A stretch of 64,000 nt of DNA, taken from Flavobacteriales bacterium (GTDB taxonomy: Bacteria; Bacteroidota; Bacteroidia; Flavobacteriales_F; PHOS-HE28). Below are positions 34,470 through 42,356 of the stretch, piece after piece. The position numbers and the translations under genes are program-made. Positions within the stretch are counted from its first letter, which is position 1. Each line of letters opens with the position of its first letter. The DNA lies in NCBI GenBank assembly GCA_016705955.1, contig JADJKO010000007.1, forward strand, positions 62,001 to 126,000, given 5' to 3'. The notes below the pieces were generated by a model. The model saw nothing but the letters and a program-made list of their open reading frames with translations. It was not told where the DNA came from and ran no database searches.

Positions 34470-36334
34470 GCAGCACCGACCATCGTTCGCTGAGCGAGGT
34501 GCATGGAACCGTCGCCGTTCCTGTAGCGAAGGGTTGGCGCCGCCTACTCGCCTTCATCGGCCCGGCCTATCTGGTGAGCGTGGGGTACATGGATCCCGGC
34601 AACTGGGCCACGGACATCGCCGGTGGAAGTGCATTCGGGTACAAACTCCTTTGGGTGTTGCTGATGAGCAACCTCATGGCCTTGCTCCTGCAAAGCCTCA
34701 GTGCGCGTTTGGGCATCGTGCGCGGATTGGATCTCGCACAGGCCAGCCGCCACACCTATCCGCCGTGGGTGAACCTTCCGCTTTACGTCCTCGCCGAGAT
34801 CGCCATCGCTGCGTGCGATCTCGCGGAAGTGATCGGCATGGCCATCGGGTTGAACCTGCTCTTCGGTGTGCCGCTGCTCACCGGCGTGCTCATCACTGCG
34901 GCCGATGCGTTGATCATTCTGTTCCTGATGAATCGCGGCATGCGCGTACTGGAGGTCTTCATCATCAGCTTGGTGGCCATGATCGGACTCTCCTTCCTTG
35001 CCGAGATGTTCATCGTCCGGCCGGAGTTGTCCCCACTGCTGCAAGGCTTCAAACCATCAATGCTGGAAGGCAAAGCGCTTTACATCGCCATCGGGATCAT
35101 CGGCGCCACGGTGATGCCCCACAACCTCTACTTGCATTCCTCGCTCGTGCAGACCCGCATGCACGGCCGTGATGGCAAGGGGATCCGTGAAGCCTTGCGC
35201 TTCAACTTCATCGATACCACCGTCGCGCTGAACATCGCCTTCCTGGTGAATGCCGCGATCCTGATCCTGGCCGCCGCCGCTTTCCACCGCACGGGCCACA
35301 CCGATGTCGCGGAGATCGATCAAGCGCATGCCTTGTTGCGCGATCTCTTCGGCGACCTGGCTCCCATGCTCTTCGCCGTGGCGCTCATCGGCAGTGGGCA
35401 GAGCAGCACGATCACCGGCACACTGGCGGGCCAGATTGTTATGGAAGGCTACCTCGATCTGCGCATCCGTCCATGGCTACGCCGTTTGATCACGCGGGTG
35501 ATCGCCATCGTTCCGGCCGTGGCCTGCATCGTCTGGTACGGCGAGGATTCACTCGGTGAATTGCTCGTCTTCAGCCAAGTGGTGTTGAGCCTGCAGTTGG
35601 GCTTCGCCGTGATCCCCTTGATCCACTTCTGCTCGGACAAGCAACGCATGGGCGAATACGTGATCAAGCCCTGGGTGAAGGTGCTGGCATGGATCACGGC
35701 GTCGATCATCGTGGTCCTCAACGCGCGTTTAGTGGTGGACGAGATCGTCGGCTGGATCGGTCCGGATGGCGGGATCACCCTGTTGCAAGGCCTCGTGATG
35801 CTGGTGGTCGCCGCGGCATTCGCACTCTTGCTGTACGTCACCTTCAAACCCTTCATCCGGCCGGACCGGAAGGGCGAAGGACACCTGCATGAAACGGTTC
35901 CCGAACTACGCGCACCGACAGGCCGACGCTACAAGCGCATCAGCATCGCGGTGGATTTCAGTGCGATAGACCAACGCAGCATCGACGCGGCCGTGGCGCA
36001 GGGCGGCACCGAAGCGGAGTACATCCTGATCCACGTGACCGAATCCGCAGCTGCACGCTACGCAGGCCCTTTGAGCATGGACCATGAAACGGTGGGTGAT
36101 GCCGCGAACCTGCAACGCTACGTGGACCGGATGATCGAACTCGGCTATCGCGCTGTGGCCCGCACCGGACAAGGTCACTCCGTGCGCGTGATCGCCGAGA
36201 TCGTGAACGCCAGCGAATGCGACCTACTGGTCATGGGTGGTCACGGGCATCGAGGGTTGAAGGACATTTTGCTTGGGGCTACGGTTGATGCGGTTCGTCA
36301 CAGAGTGACCGTACCCGTGTTGATCGTGCGTTAG
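34466..36334 (+). CDS. Nramp metal transporter fused to a universal stress protein domain
   Basis: 622 aa. Residues about 25-460 are an Nramp divalent-metal/proton symporter: GYMDPGNWATDIAGG has the metal-binding DPGN, and GATVMPHNLYLHSSL the MPH motif of the sixth helix. After a basic linker, residues about 475-622 are a universal stress protein domain (YKRISIAVDFSAIDQRSIDA ... DLLVMGGHGHRGLKDILLGA with the ATP-loop G-2x-G-9x-G-type motif). MntH-Usp fusions are known in Bacteroidota; the Usp part may couple transport to nucleotide state. The DtxR-type regulator overlaps its start. Confidence 0.93.
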   Translation: MSSTDHRSLSEVHGTVAVPVAKGWRRLLAFIGPAYLVSVGYMDPGNWATDIAGGSAFGYKLLWVLLMSNLMALLLQSLSARLGIVRGLDLAQASRHTYPPWVNLPLYVLAEIAIAACDLAEVIGMAIGLNLLFGVPLLTGVLITAADALIILFLMNRGMRVLEVFIISLVAMIGLSFLAEMFIVRPELSPLLQGFKPSMLEGKALYIAIGIIGATVMPHNLYLHSSLVQTRMHGRDGKGIREALRFNFIDTTVALNIAFLVNAAILILAAAAFHRTGHTDVAEIDQAHALLRDLFGDLAPMLFAVALIGSGQSSTITGTLAGQIVMEGYLDLRIRPWLRRLITRVIAIVPAVACIVWYGEDSLGELLVFSQVVLSLQLGFAVIPLIHFCSDKQRMGEYVIKPWVKVLAWITASIIVVLNARLVVDEIVGWIGPDGGITLLQGLVMLVVAAAFALLLYVTFKPFIRPDRKGEGHLHETVPELRAPTGRRYKRISIAVDFSAIDQRSIDAAVAQGGTEAEYILIHVTESAAARYAGPLSMDHETVGDAANLQRYVDRMIELGYRAVARTGQGHSVRVIAEIVNASECDLLVMGGHGHRGLKDILLGATVDAVRHRVTVPVLIVR

Positions 36335-36341
36335 TACGGAG

Positions 36342-36374
36342 ACGCCTCACGCGGGACGCTAGAACGCTGCACGC
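36342..36374 (+). repeat. Left inverted repeat of cassette 2
   Basis: 33 bp, beginning ACGCCTCACGCGGGACGC; pairs with 36796-36828 with six mismatches. Confidence 0.65.
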
Positions 36375-36445
36375 GGCGAGCGACGACACGAGCTTCAAGG
36401 TGTTTCGGATCATTCCTTTCCTCAACTTCGAGGAAACCTTATCCC

Positions 36446-36785
36446 ATGAAGGACTTCAAGAAATTATTGATGTGGCAGAACGCCATGCAGATCACGGATG
36501 GGATCTTCGATCTGTACGAGGACCTGCCAGATCAAAAAGTTGCTGAGTTGAAAGGCCAATCCACGCGAGCGGCGATCTCCATCGCAAGCAACATCGCGGA
36601 AGGGAGTAGCCGACGAAGTGAGAAGGAGAAGTACCGGTACATGGAGATCGCGCTAGGTTCAGCGTTCGAGTTGGAGACACAATCCCTCGCGCTCCAGGCA
36701 CGCCCGTGGTCACCCAAGGAGCGGATCAACGATCTCCAAGCAGCAGGGCATGCTCGTCAACTTCATGGCGAAACTCCGAACCTGA
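36446..36785 (+). pseudogene. Frameshifted four-helix-bundle (S23/IVS family) gene
   Basis: The frame from ATG 36446 encodes a family N-terminus (MKDFKKLLMWQNAMQITDGI, then KGQSTRAAISIASNIAEGSS and YRYMEIALGSAFELETQ). After about PKERINDL the frame runs out of similarity, while another frame gives MLVNFMAKLRT and a stop at 36783-36785, the expected family end. A small indel near 36730-36750 therefore separates start and end. In the uncorrected frame the gene would read through the repeat into smpB. Either true decay or a sequencing error. Confidence 0.7.
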
Positions 36786-36795
36786 GGCCGATCAA

Positions 36796-36828
36796 GCGTG
36801 AGGCGTTCTTGCGTCCTGCGTGCAGCGT
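36796..36828 (-). repeat. Right inverted repeat of cassette 2
   Basis: 33 bp; the reverse complement reads ACGCTGCACGCAGGACGC and onward, partner of 36342-36374. Confidence 0.65.
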
Positions 36829-36848
36829 TCCTGCCCCATCTTCGCGCC

Positions 36849-37295
36849 GTGGCTTCCACGACCATCGACGTAAAGAACAAGCGCGCGGGCTTCGAGTATC
36901 ATTTGCTCGATACCTACGTGTGCGGCATGGTGCTCATGGGCTCCGAGATCAAGAGCATTCGCGCGGGCGGTGCCACCATGGGCGATGCCTTCTGCACCTT
37001 CCTGGGCCATGACCTCGTGGTGCGCAACATGCAGATCAATCCATACGGTTCGAACCCGCACTTCGTGCATGACCCGAAACGTGATCGGAAGCTGCTCCTG
37101 CACAGCAAGGAATTGGAGAAGCTGAAGAAGAAGATCCGCGATGTGGGCATGACCATCGTCCCGACGCGCCTCTTCATCGCATCGAATGGTTTCGCCAAGT
37201 TGGAGATCGCCCTGGCGAAGGGCAAGAAGACCTACGACAAGCGCGAGAGTTTGAAGGAGAAGGACGTGCAACGCGACATCGACCGCGAACGCTGA
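36849..37295 (+). CDS. smpB: SsrA-binding protein SmpB
   Basis: 148 aa. SmpB binds tmRNA and delivers it to stalled ribosomes. Motifs: KNKRAGFEYHLLDTYVCGMV, LMGSEIKSIRAGGATMGDAF, ending in the basic tail KGKKTYDKRESLKEKDVQRD, the part that enters the decoding centre. The GTG at 36849 gives the canonical length; longer readings extend into the repeat arm of cassette 2. CATCTTCG lies 4 bp upstream of the GTG. Overlaps the next gene by 1 bp (TGATG). Confidence 0.96.
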   Translation: MASTTIDVKNKRAGFEYHLLDTYVCGMVLMGSEIKSIRAGGATMGDAFCTFLGHDLVVRNMQINPYGSNPHFVHDPKRDRKLLLHSKELEKLKKKIRDVGMTIVPTRLFIASNGFAKLEIALAKGKKTYDKRESLKEKDVQRDIDRER

Positions 37296-39280
37296 TGACG
37301 TGGAAGGAGACCATCGGACGCTACGGACCGGTCCTCCTGCCCGGCGAACGGTGGATGCGCAAGGCGTTCATTGCGCTGTTCATTCTAGCTGCGGTCCTAC
37401 GCTTCTGGGATCTGCCACACCTCCCCTACACACACGACGAACTGAGCGCTTTGGTGCGCATCTACCCCACCCTTGGCGAAACGATACAGAAAGGCGTGAT
37501 CGAATTGGACACGCACCCGCCCGGCGTGCAGGTCTTCGAATGGTTCTGGACGAAGGTGTTCACGAAGGAGGAAGCGGATGTGAAGCTCCCTTTCATCCTC
37601 ATGGATCTGCTGGCACTCCTCTTCCTCTATCGCTTCGCCCTCGCGTGGACCGGCGCAGGTCCGGCGTTGGCGCTCACCACGTTGATGGCCACGATCCAGT
37701 ACAGTGTGCTCTACGGGCAGATCGCGCGGCCATACGCTGCGGGGCTTTTCACGACCGCCTTGCTCGCTGATCAACTCACACGTTACCTCGCCTTCGGTGA
37801 AAGGCGCATGCTGATAGGTGTAGGCACCGCCGCATTGCTCAGCGCGTACACGCACCACTTCGCCCTGTTGCTCGCCGCGTTGATGGTCGCCACGGGTTGG
37901 TTCCTGGTCTCGCGTGAACAACGCCGCGCATATGCGATCATGTGCGGCATTGCCATCGTGCTCTACCTGCCGAACATCCCGATCTTCTTGAAGCAACTCG
38001 GACAAGGCGGCCTTTCGGAATGGCTGCCCGCGCCGGATGGTGCTTGGTTCCCGAAGTACGCTTGGTTCGTCGCGAATGACAATGTCTTCCTAGCGGGGAT
38101 CCTGATCGTTTGCGTGATCGCTTCGGTGATCCTGACGATCCGCTCCGGTCGCGTGGGTGGTCCTTCGCGTTGGTTCCTCTTGGCATGGGGCGTTATCCCG
38201 TTAGCCATCGGTTTCGCCTACTCGGTGTGGCGCGCGCCCGTGCTGCAATACTCGGTCGTGCTCTTCTCCTTTCCCTACATCGTCCTCTTCCTCCTCCAAG
38301 GCCTCGTGCAGGTGCAGCGGAAAGCGGTACTGGTCGGCTGTGCGATACTCGCGTGTGTGAGCGTGTACTCCTTGGTGAACACGCGCTTGCACTACGAGTT
38401 GTTCTACCGCTCGAAGTACGAGGTGATGGCGCGGGAAGCGATCGAAGCGAACACGGCACTCGGAACGGACAAGGTGCTGGTGCTCATCGATGCACCGGAC
38501 CACATGATCCGCTTCTATTACGATCTGTGGAGGGTTTCTGTGAACGACTTTCCCTTTGTGCAGTTGAAGGACCGTTTCATGATCGGACAGGTGGACAGCA
38601 TCCTGCAAGCCAACGCTGGTCGCACGCTGATCTTCGGCCAGAGCAATGGATCTGTGCCGGAGCACCTCGCACTGATCCAACAGCGGTTCCCGGAACTCGT
38701 ACAGAGACAGGACCTCCTCGATGGGCAGGTCTTCCGCTTCACCGCTGACCCAGTGGATCTGCAATGGTTCGATCGCGACACCATCGCCAGCATCACACCG
38801 GAGCAGCGGGCCGGTCCTTGGCGGGTGGCGGATGACCTGTCGATGTACACCGACACGGTACCCAACGGAGCATTCTGGGAATTCGCTTACAGGGAGTTCG
38901 GCCTGGGCATCGACCTACCCTTGGACAGCATCGTGTTCGATGCACAGGACCAGATCGAAGTGATCGCGACGGTGATCGGTTGGAGCGCGAACAGCGAGGC
39001 CAGTGTGGTGGCGGATGTCAAGCAGGGCGACAGCACGGTCTTCTATCGCACAGGACGCCTCGAACCCGCGCACCGTCCGATCGGGATCGCGCCGATGATC
39101 GTGACGATCAGCCCTGTGGATATCAAGGGCGACTCCTTGCACTTGCTCACGTACATCTACAACCCGAACAAGGAAGCGCTTCGCGTAAGCCGCGTGGATA
39201 TCCTGCGCCGCAGCGCGAACCCAGTACGTTACGGCACATTGGGACCCGTGCCTTGGCACGGACGCTTCCCCGCGAAATGA
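37295..39280 (+). CDS. GT39/ArnT-like membrane glycosyltransferase
   Basis: 661 aa with about ten to twelve membrane segments up to residue 370 and a periplasmic C-terminal domain of about 280 residues. LPYTHDELSALVRI holds the acidic pair of the first loop and IELDTHPPGVQVFEWFW the second block, as in dolichyl-phosphate-mannose/ArnT relatives. Probably transfers a sugar from a polyprenyl carrier; substrate unknown. Translationally coupled to smpB by a TGATG overlap. The convergent terminator at 39277-39308 overlaps its stop codon. Confidence 0.85.
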   Translation: MTWKETIGRYGPVLLPGERWMRKAFIALFILAAVLRFWDLPHLPYTHDELSALVRIYPTLGETIQKGVIELDTHPPGVQVFEWFWTKVFTKEEADVKLPFILMDLLALLFLYRFALAWTGAGPALALTTLMATIQYSVLYGQIARPYAAGLFTTALLADQLTRYLAFGERRMLIGVGTAALLSAYTHHFALLLAALMVATGWFLVSREQRRAYAIMCGIAIVLYLPNIPIFLKQLGQGGLSEWLPAPDGAWFPKYAWFVANDNVFLAGILIVCVIASVILTIRSGRVGGPSRWFLLAWGVIPLAIGFAYSVWRAPVLQYSVVLFSFPYIVLFLLQGLVQVQRKAVLVGCAILACVSVYSLVNTRLHYELFYRSKYEVMAREAIEANTALGTDKVLVLIDAPDHMIRFYYDLWRVSVNDFPFVQLKDRFMIGQVDSILQANAGRTLIFGQSNGSVPEHLALIQQRFPELVQRQDLLDGQVFRFTADPVDLQWFDRDTIASITPEQRAGPWRVADDLSMYTDTVPNGAFWEFAYREFGLGIDLPLDSIVFDAQDQIEVIATVIGWSANSEASVVADVKQGDSTVFYRTGRLEPAHRPIGIAPMIVTISPVDIKGDSLHLLTYIYNPNKEALRVSRVDILRRSANPVRYGTLGPVPWHGRFPAK

Positions 39281-39308
39281 ACAAGGCCGCTCGCGCGGCC
39301 TCGTTCAT
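39277..39308. terminator. Convergent bidirectional terminator
   Basis: Fourteen-base arms 39277-39290 and 39295-39308 with one mismatch and a TCGC loop, between the stop codons of two converging genes (39280 and 39322). Plus-strand exit is GGGTTTGGTTTG. Confidence 0.8.
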
Positions 39309-39321
39309 GGGTTTGGTTTGA

Positions 39322-40281
39322 TCAGAGCTTCAGCGTGAGGCCGATGCCCAGCGTTTGCTTGAACTGCGTAACGGGACCGGAGTAAGCCACTCCTTCGCTG
39401 TTCTTCTTCGGCAGGTCGGTGTCGTCGTCATAGATCAACAACGTGTTGAAAGTGGCCGCGAACCAATCGTTCACCTTGAAGGTCCAGAGCGTTTCCCAGT
39501 TCACATCCATGTTCTGCGGGTTGCGCAGGTAATTGGCGAACACATCGCCACGCGTCATGAAGGTGATGTTCTTGGCAAGCTCCGTGGTGTACATCACACG
39601 GATGTATCCACCCGCTTCCAGTTCGGAGGTGTTGCCGTTCTTCACGCCGAACACACGGAGGTCGGGATCCTCGCTGCCTCCGAAGAGCGTCTTATCGGTG
39701 ACGATGACCATCCGCGCGGTCGCTGGTGAGATGAAGGCCGTGAACTTCGCGTTCGACTTGTAGTCCATACCGATACCGAGCAAGGCGTAGCCCGGTGAAA
39801 GCAGGTTGGAGATCCGCTGCCCATTGGTGTTGAAGCCCTCCGTGAATTGGGTCTTGAACTGGGCCACTCCGGCCAGGTACCACTTCTCCGTAAGGCCGTA
39901 ACCGTACTTGCTGTTCAGTTCGATGCGGTCATCGGTCTTGGTGGGATCGGCGTCCTCGACCTGCTGGCCGCCGAAGGCGAGCACGAGGCTGTTGTCCCAC
40001 GCGCGCTTGCCCTTCTTCCAATTCGCCGCACCGTTGAACATGGCGATCCCGCTCACCGTGTTGAATCCACCGGCCGCCCAGTTGGTCAGGCTCACCTGGC
40101 TCATGTTCAGCGAGATCACGCCACTGCGTTGCCAGAGGCCGTCCAGTGAATCACTGGTGTGGCGGGTTTGGGCGGCGGCGGCTGCCGCATCACGGGACTT
40201 GGCGTCGATGTCCTCCTGGGCGTGGAGGATGGCTGGGAGTGTGAGAAGCAGCGAAAGGAGAAGGGTTGAGGCTATGCGCAT
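39322..40281 (-). CDS. DUF3078 outer-membrane-type protein
   Basis: 319 aa with signal peptide (LLLSLLLTLPAILHAQ). The DUF3078 family pattern is clear: SLNMSQVSLTNWAAGGFNTV, then AWDNSLVLAFGGQ, KYGYGLTEKWYLAGVAQFKTQF, and a beta-strand-rich remainder ending TLGIGLTLKL with a terminal aromatic/hydrophobic strand. Probably an outer-membrane beta-barrel; function unknown. A degenerate GTTGTTCG repeat copy lies within the 5' leader (40291-40348). Confidence 0.88.
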   Translation of the reverse strand: MRIASTLLLSLLLTLPAILHAQEDIDAKSRDAAAAAAQTRHTSDSLDGLWQRSGVISLNMSQVSLTNWAAGGFNTVSGIAMFNGAANWKKGKRAWDNSLVLAFGGQQVEDADPTKTDDRIELNSKYGYGLTEKWYLAGVAQFKTQFTEGFNTNGQRISNLLSPGYALLGIGMDYKSNAKFTAFISPATARMVIVTDKTLFGGSEDPDLRVFGVKNGNTSELEAGGYIRVMYTTELAKNITFMTRGDVFANYLRNPQNMDVNWETLWTFKVNDWFAATFNTLLIYDDDTDLPKKNSEGVAYSGPVTQFKQTLGIGLTLKL

Positions 40282-40290
40282 AGGGAGTGG

Positions 40291-40348
40291 TTCGTTGTTC
40301 GTCCTTCGACTTCGCTCAGGACAGGTGTTGATGGTTGTTCGTTGTTCG
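40291..40348. repeat. Degenerate GTTGTTCG repeat with an embedded CTTCGACTTCGCTCAGG word
   Basis: TTCGTTGTTCG at 40291 and GTTCGTTGTTCG ending at 40348 flank CCTTCGACTTCGCTCAGGAC, a sequence typical of dispersed repeats in Bacteroidota. It starts 10 bp upstream of the DUF3078 start codon, another example of this repeat family sitting at a gene edge. Confidence 0.6.
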
Positions 40349-40407
40349 TAAGGACGGGATAGGCTCCTCAGTGGGTTTCAATTACCGGACTGGGAACGCC
40401 CCGAATG

Positions 40408-40932
40408 CTACTTGGTCACAGGAGCGAAATACTGGTCCGGGAAAGCGGCTGCTTCCGGCTCCTTGATCCGGATGTACATGTGCTCGGTAGCGATGTGGCA
40501 GTTGTTGCAGCCTTCCACCAGGATCCCGCCATTCGCGTGCATGGCCCCGACACCTTCCTTTTCGAGCAGATCCTCCAGCTTCCCGATCGCCGGCAGACCA
40601 TGGGTTTCCATCGCAGCGCTCACGTTCACACCTTCCTCCACCACGTGCCCATCCGCGATCGCCTCCATGGTCTCCTCCATCTCATGCAGATAGAACTTCG
40701 CGAGTTCCGCATTGCCGACATTGCCGGCCAGCCACAACTTCTGGTGGAACCTTTGCAAGCGGCCCATGTACACGGCCACTTCCATGTGCTCGGGCTTCCC
40801 GTTCGGTTCCTCAGCCGCGCGCGGTGCGGATCCCTGCTCATTGCGCGCCTGCTCCATCCTGGAAACTTGGAAGAACACAACCCCCACACCGAGGAGGGCG
40901 ACCAAGGAGAATACCAAGGACAGACGATGCAT
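40408..40932 (-). CDS. Membrane-anchored or exported c-type haem protein
   Basis: 174 aa. Hydrophobic N-terminus (LVFSLVALLGVGVVFF) serves as anchor or signal. The single haem attachment site is GCNNCHIATEHMYI (CxxCH), with Met in the downstream segment as a possible axial ligand. The helical middle (LQRFHQKLWLAGNVGNAELA, MEETMEAIADG) resembles cytochrome c-prime-like bundles seen in Bacteroidota. Role in electron transfer is inferred. It lies next to the tRNA gene with no operon partner. Confidence 0.72.
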   Translation of the reverse strand: MHRLSLVFSLVALLGVGVVFFQVSRMEQARNEQGSAPRAAEEPNGKPEHMEVAVYMGRLQRFHQKLWLAGNVGNAELAKFYLHEMEETMEAIADGHVVEEGVNVSAAMETHGLPAIGKLEDLLEKEGVGAMHANGGILVEGCNNCHIATEHMYIRIKEPEAAAFPDQYFAPVTK

Positions 40933-40969
40933 GGGATGAAGAAGTCCCGGCTTGTGGACCGGGACCTTG

Positions 40970-41044
40970 TGGGCGTTACTGGATTCGAACCAGTGACCCC
41001 TACCTTGTCGAGGTAGTGCTCTGAACCAGCTGAGCTAAACGCCC
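40970..41044 (-). tRNA. tRNA-Val (anticodon GAC)
   Basis: On the minus strand a complete 75-nt cloverleaf: acceptor GGGCGTT/AACGCCC, D arm GCTC/GAGC, anticodon stem CTACC/GGTAG with loop TCGACAA, T arm ACTGG-TTCGAAT-CCAGT, discriminator A. The CCA end is not encoded. Loop positions 34-36 are GAC, i.e. valine. Position 33 is C rather than the near-universal T. Confidence 0.88.
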
Positions 41045-41175
41045 TTGCGGGGCGCGAATGTAGGGATGGGGCGAGATATTGACCGGGTGAAGATCAACCG
41101 CTTTTCTCCGTGGCCTCTGCCCCTCTGCGGTTCATGCATTCCCCTTCCTTCTGCGTTGAATGCATTCCTCGCGAC

Positions 41176-41183
41176 TAGATTCG
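41176..41183 (+). promoter_or_regulatory. -7 promoter element for the hydroxylase gene
   Basis: TAGATTCG, 15 bp upstream of the ATG at 41199; its position excludes the longer opening from 41160. Confidence 0.55.
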
Positions 41184-41198
41184 CGGTGCGTAAGCACC

Positions 41199-41831
41199 AT
41201 GAGCGGAACGAATGTGAACGATAGTGGACGGATGTTCAAGAGTCCGTTCCTGGAGGCGATGACCAGGACGCATATCGCCATCCCCTTGACGCTCTTTTAC
41301 GGTACCGGGATCGGTGCGATGTGTTGGTCCATGGCCGTTCTGGATCTGGGGATCACCGCCTGCATATCACTCTTCCTGGTCGGCATCATCTTCTTCACCT
41401 GGGTGGAGTACATGGTACACCGGTACTTCTACCACATGGCCACGGACAGCCCGCGCAAGGCCCGCATACAGTACTTGTTCCATGGAGTACACCACGACCA
41501 TCCACGGGATAAGAAACGCTTGGCGTTACCCCCGGCGATGACCCTGCTCGTGGCCGCCGTTTTCATCGGACTGTTCCGGTTGGTGCTGGGCGAATACGGC
41601 TTCGCGTTCGGTGGTGGCTTCCTCACCGGCTATGCCACCTACTTGCTGATCCATTACGCGATCCACATCCATCACCCACCGAAGAACTTCCTGCGGATCA
41701 TCTGGAAGCACCACAACATCCACCACTTCGTGGGTGATACGGGTGCCTTCGGGGTGAGCACACCGCTGTGGGACCACATTTTCGGCACCATGCCAGCTGA
41801 TCCCCGGGCGAAGAAGCACGTGGCGGGATAG
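41199..41831 (+). CDS. Fatty acid hydroxylase / sterol desaturase family protein
   Basis: 210 aa. The di-iron histidine motifs of the family are visible: EYMVHRYFYH, LFHGVHHDHPRD, a central YLLIHYAIHIHH and WKHHNIHHFVGDTGAFGVS. Four membrane segments separate them. In Bacteroidota such proteins hydroxylate carotenoids, sphingolipid bases or fatty acids; the substrate cannot be read from sequence. Start at 41199 (MSGTNVND) supported by the -7 element at 41176-41183. Confidence 0.88.
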   Translation: MSGTNVNDSGRMFKSPFLEAMTRTHIAIPLTLFYGTGIGAMCWSMAVLDLGITACISLFLVGIIFFTWVEYMVHRYFYHMATDSPRKARIQYLFHGVHHDHPRDKKRLALPPAMTLLVAAVFIGLFRLVLGEYGFAFGGGFLTGYATYLLIHYAIHIHHPPKNFLRIIWKHHNIHHFVGDTGAFGVSTPLWDHIFGTMPADPRAKKHVAG

Positions 41832-41994
41832 TTGATCACTGAGGAGCGAGAATTCTACGCTGGCCCTGTCCCTTGGTTCTCCGATCCTGCGATCGGGTAG
41901 GCCCAACTCTTTGCATCCCTTAACAGGCGCGGCTTTCACACGGGGCAACCTTCCCGGAGTCCTGCCGTCTTCCGGTTGTAACAGCCCTCTTACC

Positions 41995-42096
41995 ATGTCC
42001 TCCATAATCCGTAGAACCCCACCCAGTGCCCTGGTGATCGGCGTGTACGCCCTCCTGGTGCTCTTCGCGCTGCTGGCCATCTGCAACCCGGTCTGA
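41995..42096 (+). CDS. Putative 33-aa single-span membrane peptide
   Basis: ATG at 41995 encodes MSSIIRRTPPSALVIGVYAL and continues LVLFALLAICNPV before a stop: a basic N-terminus and one 20-residue membrane segment, a credible micro-protein. There is no clear promoter or ribosome-binding site, and I do not recognise a family. May be spurious. Confidence 0.3.
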   Translation: MSSIIRRTPPSALVIGVYALLVLFALLAICNPV

Positions 42097-42356
42097 ACCC
42101 AGGCTGATCCGCGACCGCAGGCCTACCTCCGCTATGTGGCGGCTGGCATCGGCGCCTCCTTCCTCTTCTTCATGTGGCCTCCACCGGTTCCTGTAGCACC
42201 TTCAGGTCCACCTCGCTGTGCCGCATGATGGACAGGCAGCTCTTGCCAATGCTGTGCGAGGTGCGCCGGTTCGGGCCTCCTCCGTCTCGAGTTCGGCTTT
42301 GGCGATGATGGTGGCAACTGATCGCCAACGCACCACCGCGCGGATCCACGATCGGG
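42097..42356. other. Short intergenic stretch with a gene remnant
   Basis: 260 bp between the putative peptide and the aryl-sulfotransferase gene. Apart from the DUF1801-like fragment at 42170-42262 nothing is visible. Confidence 0.4.
42170..42262 (-). pseudogene. Possible DUF1801 gene remnant (C-terminal end only)
   Basis: The minus strand here encodes SHSIGKSCLSIMRHSEVDLK, then VLQEPVEAT and a stop. The pattern IGKSCL.I...S..DL.VL is that of the end of DUF1801 (YdhG-like) proteins. No start and no upstream part of the domain is present in any frame that I could read, so it would be a truncated relic. Confidence 0.35.

Larger units (their letters stand above)
36342..36828. mobile_element. 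Inverted-repeat-bounded cassette with a frameshifted four-helix-bundle gene
   Basis: Imperfect inverted repeats 36342-36374 and 36796-36828 (27 of 33 positions identical in reverse complement) enclose one gene of the four-helix-bundle family. The arms are built of the words ACGCCTCACGC, GGACGC, AGAACGC and GCACGC. The left arm starts 8 bp after the Nramp-Usp stop codon and the right arm ends 20 bp before the smpB start, so the cassette fills the intergenic space. The architecture matches the cassette at 17226-17835, although the arm sequence is different. Confidence 0.55.

Noticed and set aside
36798..36848. Longer SmpB N-terminus
   Set aside because: These 17 codons lie in the right arm of cassette 2 and are not SmpB-like; the GTG at 36849 gives the normal length.
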